Assembly: GCF_007971385.1 (NCBI RefSeq)
Contig: NZ_CP042434.1
Location: forward strand, 4,464,001-4,528,000
From: Arachidicoccus ginsenosidivorans
GTDB taxonomy: Bacteria > Bacteroidota > Bacteroidia > Chitinophagales > Chitinophagaceae
Direction: 5' to 3'
DNA: 64,000 nt
Shown: positions 10,100 to 19,863 of the stretch, in pieces
Numbering within the stretch: position 1 is the first letter of the stretch
Layout: the number at the start of each line of letters is the position of its first letter
Program-made: the position numbers and the translations under genes
The notes under the pieces: model-generated
The model's database searches: none
Seen by the model: the letters and a program-made list of their open reading frames with translations, nothing else
Told to the model about the DNA's origin: nothing

Positions 10100-10410
10100 G
10101 GAGCGGTATATTAAAAATTAAGTTTGTGTCTATTATGTGAAAATCCAGTGCATGGCGATATCTAATGGGCACTTTTTGTTTGGGACCTTCAACATAGTGG
10201 TGGCTGCAAAATTAGAAAAGTTGCATCAAATGCGGCGGGCTTGGTACAAAATGTTGCTGTAAATGCCCAGTTATACCACCCCCCTTAACCTTCATTTGGC
10301 CGCAGCGGTACTTTGCTACAAGTTTGCTACGGGCTGGCATGGCATTGGCGGCTGGTACTATTAGAAAGGGTTGGATTAAATATTTGTTTTTGTAATATAA
10401 AAGGAATAAA
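10100..10410. other. Intergenic region, no gene seen
   Basis: This 311-base gap lies between divergent NUDIX and DJ-1/PfpI genes and should hold both promoters. I see no convincing promoter consensus. An AGGAAT just before 10411 may serve as the ribosome site for the DJ-1 gene. Confidence 0.6.
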
Positions 10411-10977
10411 ATGGAAAGTAGTGCATATTTAAAAGGAAAGAAAGTGGCTATCCTGTCAGAAACAGGATTTGAGCAGTCTGAACTGCTCAGCCCTAAAAAG
10501 GCCTTAGAAGACGTAGGTATTACAGTGGAGATTCTTTCCACTGGAAAAAAGACCATTCGGGGCTGGGATCACGGTGACTGGGGGACAGAATTAAAAGTAG
10601 ACCAAGATGTGGCTGGGGCGGATGCCGATCAGTATATAGCCCTTGTATTGCCAGGCGGTGTAATGAATCCCGACAAGCTCAGAACACACCAAGAAGCAGT
10701 AGCTTTTGTCAAAAAATTCAGTGAAGCAGGCAAACCAATTGCTGCTATTTGTCATGGCCCGCAAACACTCATTGAAACCGGTTTATTGGAAGGCAAAGAG
10801 CTGACTTCCTACCCTTCCATTAAAACGGATCTGATCAATGCAGGAGCCAAATGGACCGATCAACAGGTGGTAGTGGATGGTTTTTTGATTACCAGCAGAT
10901 CACCTGAGGACTTGCCGGCCTTTAATGAGAAGTTAATTGAACAACTCGCAGCAGGCCGTCAAAAAGACATTAATTAA
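10411..10977 (+). CDS. DJ-1/PfpI family protein (type 1 glutamine amidotransferase-like)
   Basis: A 188-residue PfpI-type protein. The nucleophile elbow is AAICHGPQTL, with Cys114 followed by His115; the upstream ALVLPGGVMNPDKLR is the usual oxyanion-side motif and an acidic residue near 19-21 (FEQSE) corresponds to the family's conserved Glu. Members act as stress-induced chaperone/deglycase or peptidase-like proteins, and the real activity is debated. Bacterial homologues of this length, including YhbO-like proteins, respond to oxidative or carbonyl stress. The gene is monocistronic and ends at a hairpin shared with the convergent antiporter gene. Confidence 0.9.
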   Translation: MESSAYLKGKKVAILSETGFEQSELLSPKKALEDVGITVEILSTGKKTIRGWDHGDWGTELKVDQDVAGADADQYIALVLPGGVMNPDKLRTHQEAVAFVKKFSEAGKPIAAICHGPQTLIETGLLEGKELTSYPSIKTDLINAGAKWTDQQVVVDGFLITSRSPEDLPAFNEKLIEQLAAGRQKDIN

Positions 10978-11021
10978 ATCGTCTCTTGTAAATAAATTGT
11001 CCTTATTTCGGGTTATAGGTG

Positions 11022-11061
11022 AGCAGCCTTTGTCCTATATTTTATAAGATTTAAGGCTGCT
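11022..11061 (+). terminator. Rho-independent terminator after the DJ-1 gene
   Basis: Inverted repeat AGCAGCCTT (11022-11030) and AAGGCTGCT (11053-11061), followed by a T run on the plus strand. It overlaps the last codons of the convergent antiporter gene. Confidence 0.65.
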
Positions 11062-13204
11062 TTTTATTGAAGAAGTCCTTGATGCTTTTTCCAACCAGTT
11101 CGAATGCATCCAGACTTCTGTTAAGTGGGCTCAGATTAATTTCCTCATAATTGTCATCACCTGTAAGCACCCCTTCTTGTTTAGGGAAAATGATAATTTT
11201 GCTGATTTGTTCAAAATATTTGTCAAGTTTATAATGCAAGTGATCTTGTACACCCATATAGGACACAGACCCATTTCTGGCGGATACCACTACGAATAAA
11301 TCTTCTGGTTTAACAAAGCGGGTGAAACTGACAAAATTGTCCCAATCTTCAAAATTGTGGTGAAAATAGGAGATGTTGACGCCCATTTTGTGGATCTTCT
11401 GTTTAAAAGCGCTATGCGTGTGGGTGTGACCATAATGGAATATAGGTACTGTTAATTCTTCGGCCAGGCGGATGACTTTGCGAACCCATAAATCAAACCC
11501 TTTTTCCAGCTCTGCCAGTGGTGGGGAGGCCAGCACGATTCTTTTATTGGTAACCAGCGGAGCGGATAATCGGCAGATAAAAAGGTTTTTATCCACACTA
11601 CGAATAATACCTTCCATTTTTTCTCCAATAAATAAATCCAGCATACGCGCCCTATTGGGCCAACTGGTAATGACCAGGTCGGCCATGGATTCCTTGGCAA
11701 CCCTGGCGATCCCGCTGGCTGCATTATGATCCAGTGTCGTAATTATATTTGCCTTCACTTCCGTAGCGGATGCCATAGTGATAAATTCATGGAGTTTATT
11801 GCGGGATTTAAGGATGTTTTCTTCTGCTGCTTCATTATTGGGCACTACAGACAAGATCGTCACCGGTTCATCCGATTTTTTATTTTTGATCAACAAAGCC
11901 AGTTCCAGTAATTTCTCAAATTTGATGGCCTTGGAGGCCGTGACTATAATATTCTCCCTATTGGAGGTCTCTTTTTCCTCACTGACAAGATCCCGGGTCT
12001 CGTTTTGAATCAAAATAGCTTTGGCCGATCTTTCGGTGACCAGTGAAGAGACAATACAGGTAATCAAAATGAGAATAATGGTACCATTTAAGATATTCTC
12101 ATCCAGGATTTTTGCCTCATAACCGACTAAAATAACCGCCAAGGTGGCTGCGGCGTGGGATCCGCTAAGACCGAAAATAATACCTCTTTGATCTTTTGAT
12201 AATTTGAAAATATGCTGGGTGGACCAGGCGGCAAGCCACTTGCCGACGATGGCAACCAGCGATAAAGTCCCTGCTACAACCAGCGCCATAGGGCCCGCTG
12301 TGATGACTTTAATATTTACTTGCATACCCACTGCGATCAAAAAAAAGGGGATAAAAAGTGAATTGCCGATAAATTCAATCCGGTTCATTAAGGCTGAGGA
12401 TTCCGGGATCAGTTTATTGAGCGCCAGACCGGCTACGAAAGCACCAATAATGGGTTCCAGGCCGATCACCTGCGACAAAAAAGCGGCAAAGAATACGACT
12501 GCCAATACAAAAATGTAGTGGGCATGCTTTTCACTTTCCATTTTCTGGAAAAACCATTTGGCAATTCTGGGGATCACCAAAAACATGAAAGCAGAAAAGA
12601 GCAAAATGGAAATACCCAGGGTGATAAAAAACTCCTCCGAAAGGCCACCTCTGGATTTACCCAAAATGACGGCTAATATAATCAACACGGCAGTATCCGT
12701 CAAAATCGTTCCTCCTACAGTCAAAGCCACGGAAATGTTTTTAGAGACACCGAGTTTGCTGACAATTGGGTAAGAAACAAGCGTATGGGTGGCAAACATA
12801 CTGGCGGTTAAAAAACTGGCATTAAAATCATATCCAAGGATATAGCGGCAGACCGGGTAGCCGATAATCAGTGGCAGAAAGAAGGTAAAAGCGCCAAATA
12901 TCAGGCTTTTGTTGCGGTGTTTCTTAAACTGTTGTAAATCAAGTTCAAGCCCCGCTATAAACATAATATACAGGATGCCTATGGTAGAAAAAAGATGAAT
13001 AGCAGAATCATTGGCAATGATATCAAGTCCTTTTGGGCCGATGATCACACCAGAGACAATAAGGCCGATAATGCCGGGCAGATTGAATCTTTTTAGCGCT
13101 ATGGGCGCAAAAAGAATGATCAAAAGGATTAGGGAAAATATGAGAACCGGACTAGATAAGGGTAATTGAAATTCTTTAATGAGATTATGAAAAATTTGCT
13201 GCAT
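11051..13204 (-). CDS. CPA2-type cation:proton antiporter with C-terminal Usp-like domains
   Basis: A 717-residue inner-membrane protein. The N-terminal 390 residues hold about 12 membrane segments of the Na+/H+ exchanger (CPA2/KefB-like) fold, with the unwound-helix signatures GLIVSGVIIGPKGLD near residues 46-60 and FIPFFLIAVGMQV near 285. Residues from about 415 form two universal-stress-protein-like alpha/beta domains (IIVTASKAIKFEKLLELALL; RIVLASPPLAELEKG). No TrkA-N/RCK nucleotide-binding domain is seen, unlike KefB/KefC. It exchanges Na+ or K+ for protons; ion choice cannot be assigned. The gene is solitary and its 3' end overlaps a terminator for the opposite strand. Confidence 0.88.
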   Translation of the reverse strand: MQQIFHNLIKEFQLPLSSPVLIFSLILLIILFAPIALKRFNLPGIIGLIVSGVIIGPKGLDIIANDSAIHLFSTIGILYIMFIAGLELDLQQFKKHRNKSLIFGAFTFFLPLIIGYPVCRYILGYDFNASFLTASMFATHTLVSYPIVSKLGVSKNISVALTVGGTILTDTAVLIILAVILGKSRGGLSEEFFITLGISILLFSAFMFLVIPRIAKWFFQKMESEKHAHYIFVLAVVFFAAFLSQVIGLEPIIGAFVAGLALNKLIPESSALMNRIEFIGNSLFIPFFLIAVGMQVNIKVITAGPMALVVAGTLSLVAIVGKWLAAWSTQHIFKLSKDQRGIIFGLSGSHAAATLAVILVGYEAKILDENILNGTIILILITCIVSSLVTERSAKAILIQNETRDLVSEEKETSNRENIIVTASKAIKFEKLLELALLIKNKKSDEPVTILSVVPNNEAAEENILKSRNKLHEFITMASATEVKANIITTLDHNAASGIARVAKESMADLVITSWPNRARMLDLFIGEKMEGIIRSVDKNLFICRLSAPLVTNKRIVLASPPLAELEKGFDLWVRKVIRLAEELTVPIFHYGHTHTHSAFKQKIHKMGVNISYFHHNFEDWDNFVSFTRFVKPEDLFVVVSARNGSVSYMGVQDHLHYKLDKYFEQISKIIIFPKQEGVLTGDDNYEEINLSPLNRSLDAFELVGKSIKDFFNKKQP

Positions 13205-13601
13205 GCAGGGTTTATTCTATGGTTAAATACTAAGGGTCAATATGTTGGTTTTCGCTATGTTTTACCATCTTTTTTTGGCAACCGACTTAATGGAAGGTTG
13301 AATCGTTATCAATTTTAATCAAAGATAAAGGTAGGTAATAAGCATAAAAAATACGGCATTTTTAAAGGTTAAATTGGAAGTTTTTCGTTGTTTTTTCGCA
13401 GAAAGATGGCTAAATAAATAAAAAATCCAATATTATTAGTACCATCTTTTTGCTGGATCTATCCGTCAATCTGTGTTGGTTGTATAAATGAGTCTTTCAA
13501 AAAATGGCTTGCTTCTAGTGTTAAAGTTTCAAGAAAATGAGCTTCGGAGCATTTTTTGTATCATAGTCTGTATATCTAGGTTTAATAATTTCAAAAATGC
13601 A
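13205..13601. other. Intergenic region, no gene seen
   Basis: A/T-rich region between the divergent antiporter and small lipoprotein genes. An open frame reaches back to 13488 ahead of the lipoprotein, but its residues look unlike a leader peptide and I treat it as untranslated. Confidence 0.5.
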
Positions 13602-13868
13602 ATGATGATGAATAATGTGAAAAATACCCATTGGAAACTTTTTTTGACCGCTCTGGTTCTTTTCTTTGCGCTTAGTTGCGGTAGCGGCAAGGGCCCCCAG
13701 CACTTAAATGATAACCCCAATGATATGGGTATGCCAGATAGTGCAACAATCAGCGACAGTCCAATGCCTGGTCAACCAAGTGGTTATAATCCGGCTGGCA
13801 CGAGTCATCCTACTGACACGGCGAATGGTGCGGTAGTGGACAGCACGACAAAAGGGAAATTTCAATAA
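13602..13868 (+). CDS. Small hypothetical lipoprotein
   Basis: About 88 residues beginning at one of three consecutive ATG codons at 13602, 13605 and 13608. A hydrophobic signal segment (LFLTALVLFFALSC) ends in a lipobox with Cys, and the rest is a low-complexity polar tail rich in Pro, Ser, Thr, Gly and Asp. It is probably a membrane-anchored, disordered periplasmic or surface peptide. No family is recognised. It is convergent with the beta-helix gene and shares the region of a hairpin terminator. Confidence 0.6.
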   Translation: MMMNNVKNTHWKLFLTALVLFFALSCGSGKGPQHLNDNPNDMGMPDSATISDSPMPGQPSGYNPAGTSHPTDTANGAVVDSTTKGKFQ

Positions 13869-13894
13869 CAGCCATTAATTGTCGGTATAAGCGC

Positions 13895-13923
13895 AAAAAA
13901 AAGTGCCCCCGAAGGGAGCACTT
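13895..13923 (-). terminator. Rho-independent terminator for the beta-helix gene
   Basis: AAGTGCCCCC (13901-13910) pairs with GGGAGCACTT (13914-13923), one mismatch, around a GAA loop; an A run at 13895-13902 gives eight T residues on the minus-strand transcript. Confidence 0.75.
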
Positions 13924-13945
13924 CCTCATCATAACAGCATAAACG

Positions 13946-16900
13946 CTATTTTTTGATAAATTGAGTGGTATGTCCGGCGCTGTCTTTTATAAAGTAAAGG
14001 CCTGTAGCGAGTCTCTCAACCGACACTTGCTGTGTAGCTGATTGAACTTTTTGCGTCATTTGTAACTTGCCACTATTGTTATAAATGTAAATTGTCCCAG
14101 TCATACCACTGATGGTAATTTTATCTGCTGCTGGGTTGGGATATACATGAATGTTCTTTTTTCCCTCAAATTGAATGGTTTTAATATCACTAAAAGCACT
14201 GACTGCATTTTTAAGATCTTGCCTTAAACGGTAATAATTAATTCCTGCCATTGGCTGAAGATCCATAGCTGTGTAGTAAAGCGGACTGGTGCTATTGCCA
14301 CCATTTGCCTGACTTGGAATAAAAGCAATTTGCTGCCAGCTCTTCCCGTCTTTGCTTCTTTCAATGCCAAACCCTTTACAGTTATTTTCAGTCAGACTCT
14401 CCCAGTTAAATTGTACCTGCTGTCCGGCTATATTGGCCTTAAATCCAGTAATAGCAACAGGTAATGCAGCCTCGGTACTACCAATGGTAAAAGGGCTGAA
14501 TTCATCACTCTCAATGGTTGCCTGCAGAATTTGAGGATCTTTTTCCTGAATAAAGACCCCACCCAGATTATGCCATTTATGATCCGAACCGTAGTGGGCT
14601 ATCACCGCGTGCTCTGGCAAAGAATTGGTATAGTCTTGTATGGTGACAAGACCCTTTAAGTCTCCACTGGTGCGTTCAAAATTCCAAAAGCGATGCTGAT
14701 CGACGCTGGTCAGATTTTCTGGATCATCACCGGCGAGGTCAAAGTCCGAATAGCCCTGATCAGAATAGCTTACCGCAAAGGAGCCGCCAGAGCCACCAGT
14801 GGGTGCAAATTCAATATATTGCGCCCCTGCAGTTTCTGATCCTACTGGGAAAGTATAGCTGCCGCTGCTGGGTACATTATTTACCACCAAGGTGCCGTTA
14901 ATATAACCGTTGCCACCACTTAAATCTATATTTGCATTTGCAGCGTCAAGGGTGAGTGTTTTGCCTGCCCCCATAATAATGGCCCCATTACCCAGGTTTA
15001 ATGTATTGCTTATGGTGATATTTTGGTCAATCTCAATGGGTGCGGGGCTCGGATCGCTGCCAAAGTCAATGCCATCAATAGTTAGATTGCCTGAGGTACT
15101 TTCCAGGGTGAAAGGCTTGCCTGGTTCAATGGTTTGATGCAGGACATCCGACACGGAAATGATTTTTCCGCCTACCCCAACAATGCTTTGTGCCCGAGCC
15201 ATTTTTGTCATGCCAGGAGCGGTTTGGACAATGTCATCGATGTAGACAATCGCGGTATCAACGGGGGCAAACCCAGGATATTTACTGTTATCAATCGCAT
15301 TAATAGCAGTATTTGGCAGCCAGGCTGAATAATCCACGCCGTTTATACCGCCGGTAATCTGATGATGACTACCATTATTATCATAAGAGGCCGTACCACC
15401 ATACTTAGCGGGGATCAGATCGGCGTAACCGGGCTCCCCTGCCTGCTGGTCTATGGGTTGAATGGTTTCGGTATTCCAATTATTACCATTGAAGTCCAGG
15501 GTATTTTCGCTAGATCTGTTTTCTACATCTGTATACCAGTTGGCGGAAAAATTATTGTAATTGGCGGTGATATTTTTCGTGGCGCCAGCAGAGAGTTCAT
15601 AAAGCAATACTCCTGAGGTCCAGTTATCTTTTATGTTGTTATGCGTGATGACCGTATTATCACAAGTATTTACCAGTTGGATCCCGGTTCTGTTGAAAAG
15701 AATGTCGCAACTGTCAATAATAGTTCCATTGGTATGATTGATGTAAATCCCACTGCGGTTTCCGGTAACCAGTAAGTGCTGCAACACGACACCTTCCGGT
15801 CCCTGAATATGAATCCCTTGGTTTTTTACATTGGTGGCAAACTCCGTGATATTATTGCCTTCACGTGTAACCATAAGATGTGTTACATGCACATTTTTGG
15901 CCATAATAATTAAGGTGTTTTCACTTCCGCTATTGGGGCCTGACAGTATGGTTGTGTCCACGCCATATTGCAAAGCACCACTGAGTTTTAAGCCCTCCTT
16001 ATTTATATTGATATCTTCCCTATATACCCAGGGGCTGGCGTACAAGGAATCATTAATGCTGGCAGCATTAATGATTCCTGTAAGGTGGCATACCTGAACT
16101 GCTCTGCGGTAGTAGAAGCGGCCTCTTTAGTGACATTGATCACAGGCGTCTTTAATATAACCCGGGCGATATGTTGATCATTTTGTTGATCAAATATCTG
16201 TTGCTTTGCCGCCTGGGCCTGGTAATAGGTCATATTAGCACAGATAACGCCTGCACCTTCAGGTCCCACTTTGAAAATATTATGGGTCGCATCAATATCG
16301 GTCTGCCAGTAATCTGTATTGGTGGCAGGTAACCCAGTATACTCCGGAAATGCTGATGTCAGATCTGTGGAAGTGACGCCGCCATGGTTATCCAGATAAA
16401 TAGCCTTGCCAATACTGGCAGCAAATACATTTTCATGGTCTTTTTGGCCAATAGTAAAAGGATAAATAGTGGCGTCCTGACTGTCATGATTATATAATGC
16501 AATGGCCGTTCCTGCCCCTTGCTGGCTATTGCCATTAAAAATATTTCCTGTGACGCTGCCCCCAATGGCGGCATCACCATGTCCACTGCTTGAGCTGAGG
16601 TCTTTGGTGTTAAAAGTGATATCGCGGAACGTGGTAGAATTGGCGTCAGGCGTAAAGGTATTGTCCTCAATGGAGATATTAGAGAAGTTCTCCACGCTGA
16701 TGGCCCAATTATGATTGGTAAATTGATTGTTTTTAATCACAGCCGGCATAAAATCAAAATTGTCTTTTATGCGCAGGGAAGAGGTGTATTGACTGCCCAT
16801 GGCCCCATTGAAGGTATTGTTTTCAATGTCCACCAGGCCGTTTTTGCTTTCTGGGGTGGCTATTTCCAGCCCGCCGCCATTGAAATGGTTGTTTTGGATA

Positions 16901-18300
16901 TTGATGATACCGTTTTTAAAAAACCGGATAGTCAAATCCTGATTTAAAGTTTGTAAGGTATTATTCAGAAACTGGCCGGTGCAGACATCTGCACTTAAAC
17001 CTGAGCGAAAAATAATGTTATTACTTAGGTCTGCATCCACCGTATTTCCTTCAAAATAGACGCCGTGATCCCCTCCTGCTCTATAGGTAGCGTAATTGAT
17101 ACTAAAGGCGTTTCTGAGCCCATAAGCACCAGCGAAGTCACCGGTTGACTTGTAGGGGCTGACATGGTTACCAACGATAGAAATCGTATCCATCGAAGCA
17201 CTGGAGGCAATAACAGCACTATTAATTTTTGACAGATCTACATGGAAATCCAGATTTTTAATCAGCACATTGTTTGCACTGATATCGATGATGGAAGATT
17301 TGCCTGTGGCGGTACCTGTAAAATCAAGCAATGGTTTTGCGCTCTGGAAAGCAGCGTCGCCTTCAAGGGTTAAGGGTTTGTCGATTATGACCTGTTCATT
17401 AAAACCGGTGCCCGATACAACTAAGTGGTCGCCGCTTGTGGCCTGACTAACAGCCTGGCGAATACTTGGATAATAAGTCTCGGCAGTGGTGTTAAATACG
17501 TTGTTGCCAGTAGAAATGGAAGTTATATCATGACAATATATATCATAGTCCACGCCTGGATTTTGTGCGTTTAATGGGTATGCCGGATCGTAGTTATAAC
17601 CCTGCAATATAACATGATGCAAGTTTTGGATATCCGCTGAAGAAACGTTGAGTTGTTTATCTGCCACCGTGTATGTTGTCTGGTGGGTCGATGGATCTAT
17701 TTTTATATTTAATGTATACCACTGGTCATATTGAAAATCAGTAGGCAATCCAAGGCTTATCCATGTATCTGTCTGGTCGTCAAATCCCTGAAATCTGGGC
17801 TGGTAATTAGTGCCGCCCGCTGGATCATCTGAGCTAAATTCCAGTACCGGATAAGTTTCGCTTATGGTGCCATCTGCCTTGGCGCCTGCTGCCCAGAGCC
17901 CGGCCATTCTTTTATGGGTGTCGGCCCAGCTGGCTGGAATGTAAAGATTTGCACTTATTTCAAGGGTGCCATCAGGTAAGATGAGAGAGCGGCCCTGTGT
18001 GTTGTAAAATGCGTCATTTGGGCTTCTGGTAAGTGCTCCGTCTGCACTACTGATGCTTTCTTTCAGCGCAGTGGCGTAAGTGGCTGGCGCTGTCGTAACC
18101 GTAAAAGAATTGGGCGCATACCGGTCCGGATACCAGCCGTTAGGTGCCTGGTCACTTAGTAACACAGGTGCTTTGTCAAATATGTGTGTGTTGATGTACT
18201 GCCCAATGACAGGACTTGTGAGTGTCATCAACAAGCCAACCACCAATAGAGAAATTAAAGGTTGTTTGAGGTTTGTAAGCAGTGTAAATTTTGTTTTCAT
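13946..18300 (-). CDS. Large beta-helix surface protein with T9SS sorting domain (frameshifted)
   Basis: Two frames join into one protein of about 1451 residues if one base is restored between 16072 and 16073. The ATG at 18300 (MKTKFTLLTNLKQ) gives a signal peptide, then a concanavalin-like sandwich (about 30-270), two successive right-handed parallel beta-helix blocks of the pectate-lyase/NosD type (SIRQAVSQATSGDHLVVSG opens the first; ATLQES + INAASINDSL opens the second), and a C-terminal type IX secretion sorting domain (IHVYPNPAADKITISG ending TQFIKK). It is therefore probably secreted or cell-surface attached and acts on or binds polysaccharide. The break lies inside a perfect inverted repeat. 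Without repair, two products of 765 and about 699 residues would result and the first would lack the sorting signal. Confidence 0.85.
16045..16079. repeat. Perfect 16-bp inverted repeat at the frameshift
   Basis: AGGAATCATTAATGCT (16045-16060), loop GGC, then its exact reverse complement (16064-16079). It encodes the start of the second beta-helix block. The missing base that breaks the reading frame falls inside the right arm, and restoring it would spoil the palindrome. Confidence 0.9.
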
Positions 18301-18991
18301 AAAGAAATTTGTTTGGTGAAAAAATAAAATGGTTCTTTTGGAATTTATATTCCAATATATATGTAATAATAAATAAGTGCACACAAAATCCCCCCATTAG
18401 GGATATGATCCCTATTTCAGGTAAGCCTTAGCGAGTGCTGGTAGAGCAGGGTTAGCTGAAGGTTTGTCAACAGCTAATACCGGCTAATCATGCCTGCCTT
18501 AAGTATTTATATTTGATAAAAGCTTATCCTCCCACTACTGGTTTGGATGTAAAGTGATTCGTAGACTGCTTGTAGTTTTGTTTCATTAATTGCAACAGTT
18601 TTTATAATAAATGGTCACCCGGATGAATTTAAAACTTGCATTTGCCAAGTGTCATCCGACAGGGTCCGAAATTTCGTCAAAAAGGTGTTGGTGGTTGGAC
18701 AGTATCGCTTAGAAGTCTTTTCCAGTCGTGTCCAGTAGCATAAGGGTATCTACATTTGCATGTAGTTGCTAAATTGGAAACTAAGGTAACGGAAATTTTA
18801 GCGAAGATGCGACAATTTGTAAGCGGTTCAGAAATTACACGAATAAGGGATTGATAATCATGTAAGGATTTTTTACATATGAATAGTTATTGTCAGAATG
18901 TGACAATATCTGAAGCGAAAATGACCCGTACATTTTCTTTTTGGGTGGGTTTAGGTTTTGACGGGAAATAGTAAAGCCAGTGCTTTAGATG
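18301..18991. other. Intergenic region with short palindrome
   Basis: About 690 bases without a supportable gene, upstream of the beta-helix gene. A 7-bp inverted repeat TAGGGAT-ATG-ATCCCTA at 18398-18414 follows a C run about 100 bases upstream of the start and could be an operator or a leader hairpin. The remainder shows no conserved-looking frame. Confidence 0.5.
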
Positions 18992-19747
18992 TTAGATGTT
19001 TGATCGCATTAATATGATTCCCAGTAACAAAAGCAAGCCGTAGACGATTTTAAAAAAAATGCCGGTCGTGAACTGTTTATTGAGCCATCTACCCAGATAG
19101 ATAGCTGGTATGGCGCTGGGAAGCGCAATCCAAAAGTAATGCAATACTTGAGCTGTTACCATTGATTTGGCAATAAATCCTACTAAGGCAAAGGTGCTGG
19201 CAGGCAAAAAATAGGCCTGCAGGGTTGCCCTGAAATGCGCTGCCGACCAGCCTTGTTTATCTCCATAATAGACCAGTGGTGGCCCGTTAAGGCCATAGGC
19301 GCCTCCAAGAAGACCCGATAGAAATCCCATTAGATATAACAGACCAGTGCGCCTCTTTTGCGTAATTTGACCATTTTGGCTATGTTGTTTGCTTTGGCGC
19401 GGTTTTTTAAAAATGGAATAAATAGAAAACAGGCAGATAAGCAGGCCTAATGCGATTTTGGTGACGTCTTCCTTTAATTGCAGCATCAGATAAAGGCCAA
19501 GCGGAATACCTGGTAAAGCAGATATAATTAACCATTTGGCCTGCTGAAAATGGATATGCTGATGATCCTGCAAGACAACCAGCAGCGCTATGGCGATAGA
19601 CAGCATGATGGCTAGTGGTACGGCTACCCGAAGGGGCAGTATCAGCGCTAGTAAGGGCAGAGCCACCAGCGCCTCTCCAAACCCAAAAGTGGAGCGGATA
19701 AAAGAGGAGAAAAAGCTGATCAGTATAATGGCTATCGTCAGATCCAT
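18992..19747 (-). CDS. Sulfite exporter TauE/SafE family transporter
   Basis: A 251-residue integral membrane protein with about eight segments arranged as two repeats. The N-terminal repeat begins FFSSFIRSTFGFGEALVALP and the second has LMGFLSGLLGGAYGLNGPPL, both typical of TauE/SafE. Members carry organosulfonates, sulfite or sulfur-containing anions across the inner membrane; the substrate here is not predictable. The gene is followed by a long non-coding stretch and preceded by nrdA with a 116-base gap, so it is probably transcribed alone. Confidence 0.88.
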   Translation of the reverse strand: MDLTIAIILISFFSSFIRSTFGFGEALVALPLLALILPLRVAVPLAIMLSIAIALLVVLQDHQHIHFQQAKWLIISALPGIPLGLYLMLQLKEDVTKIALGLLICLFSIYSIFKKPRQSKQHSQNGQITQKRRTGLLYLMGFLSGLLGGAYGLNGPPLVYYGDKQGWSAAHFRATLQAYFLPASTFALVGFIAKSMVTAQVLHYFWIALPSAIPAIYLGRWLNKQFTTGIFFKIVYGLLLLLGIILMRSNI

Positions 19748-19863
19748 ATCTATATGGAAATAGCCGTTTTTTGTGAGGACAAAAAACGGCTATTTAAAAA
19801 TAAAAAATTAAATATCAAATTTAAATATCAAGTAAAAAATCAGCTAAACGCTGGCTACCAGTA

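Noticed and set aside
10212-10556. Minus-strand ORF of 114 codons
   Set aside because: Overlaps the start of the DJ-1/PfpI gene in another frame and shows no domain features.
13488-13601. N-terminal extension of the small lipoprotein
   Set aside because: The added residues would place the signal peptide internally; the ATG cluster at 13602-13608 gives a proper lipoprotein signal.
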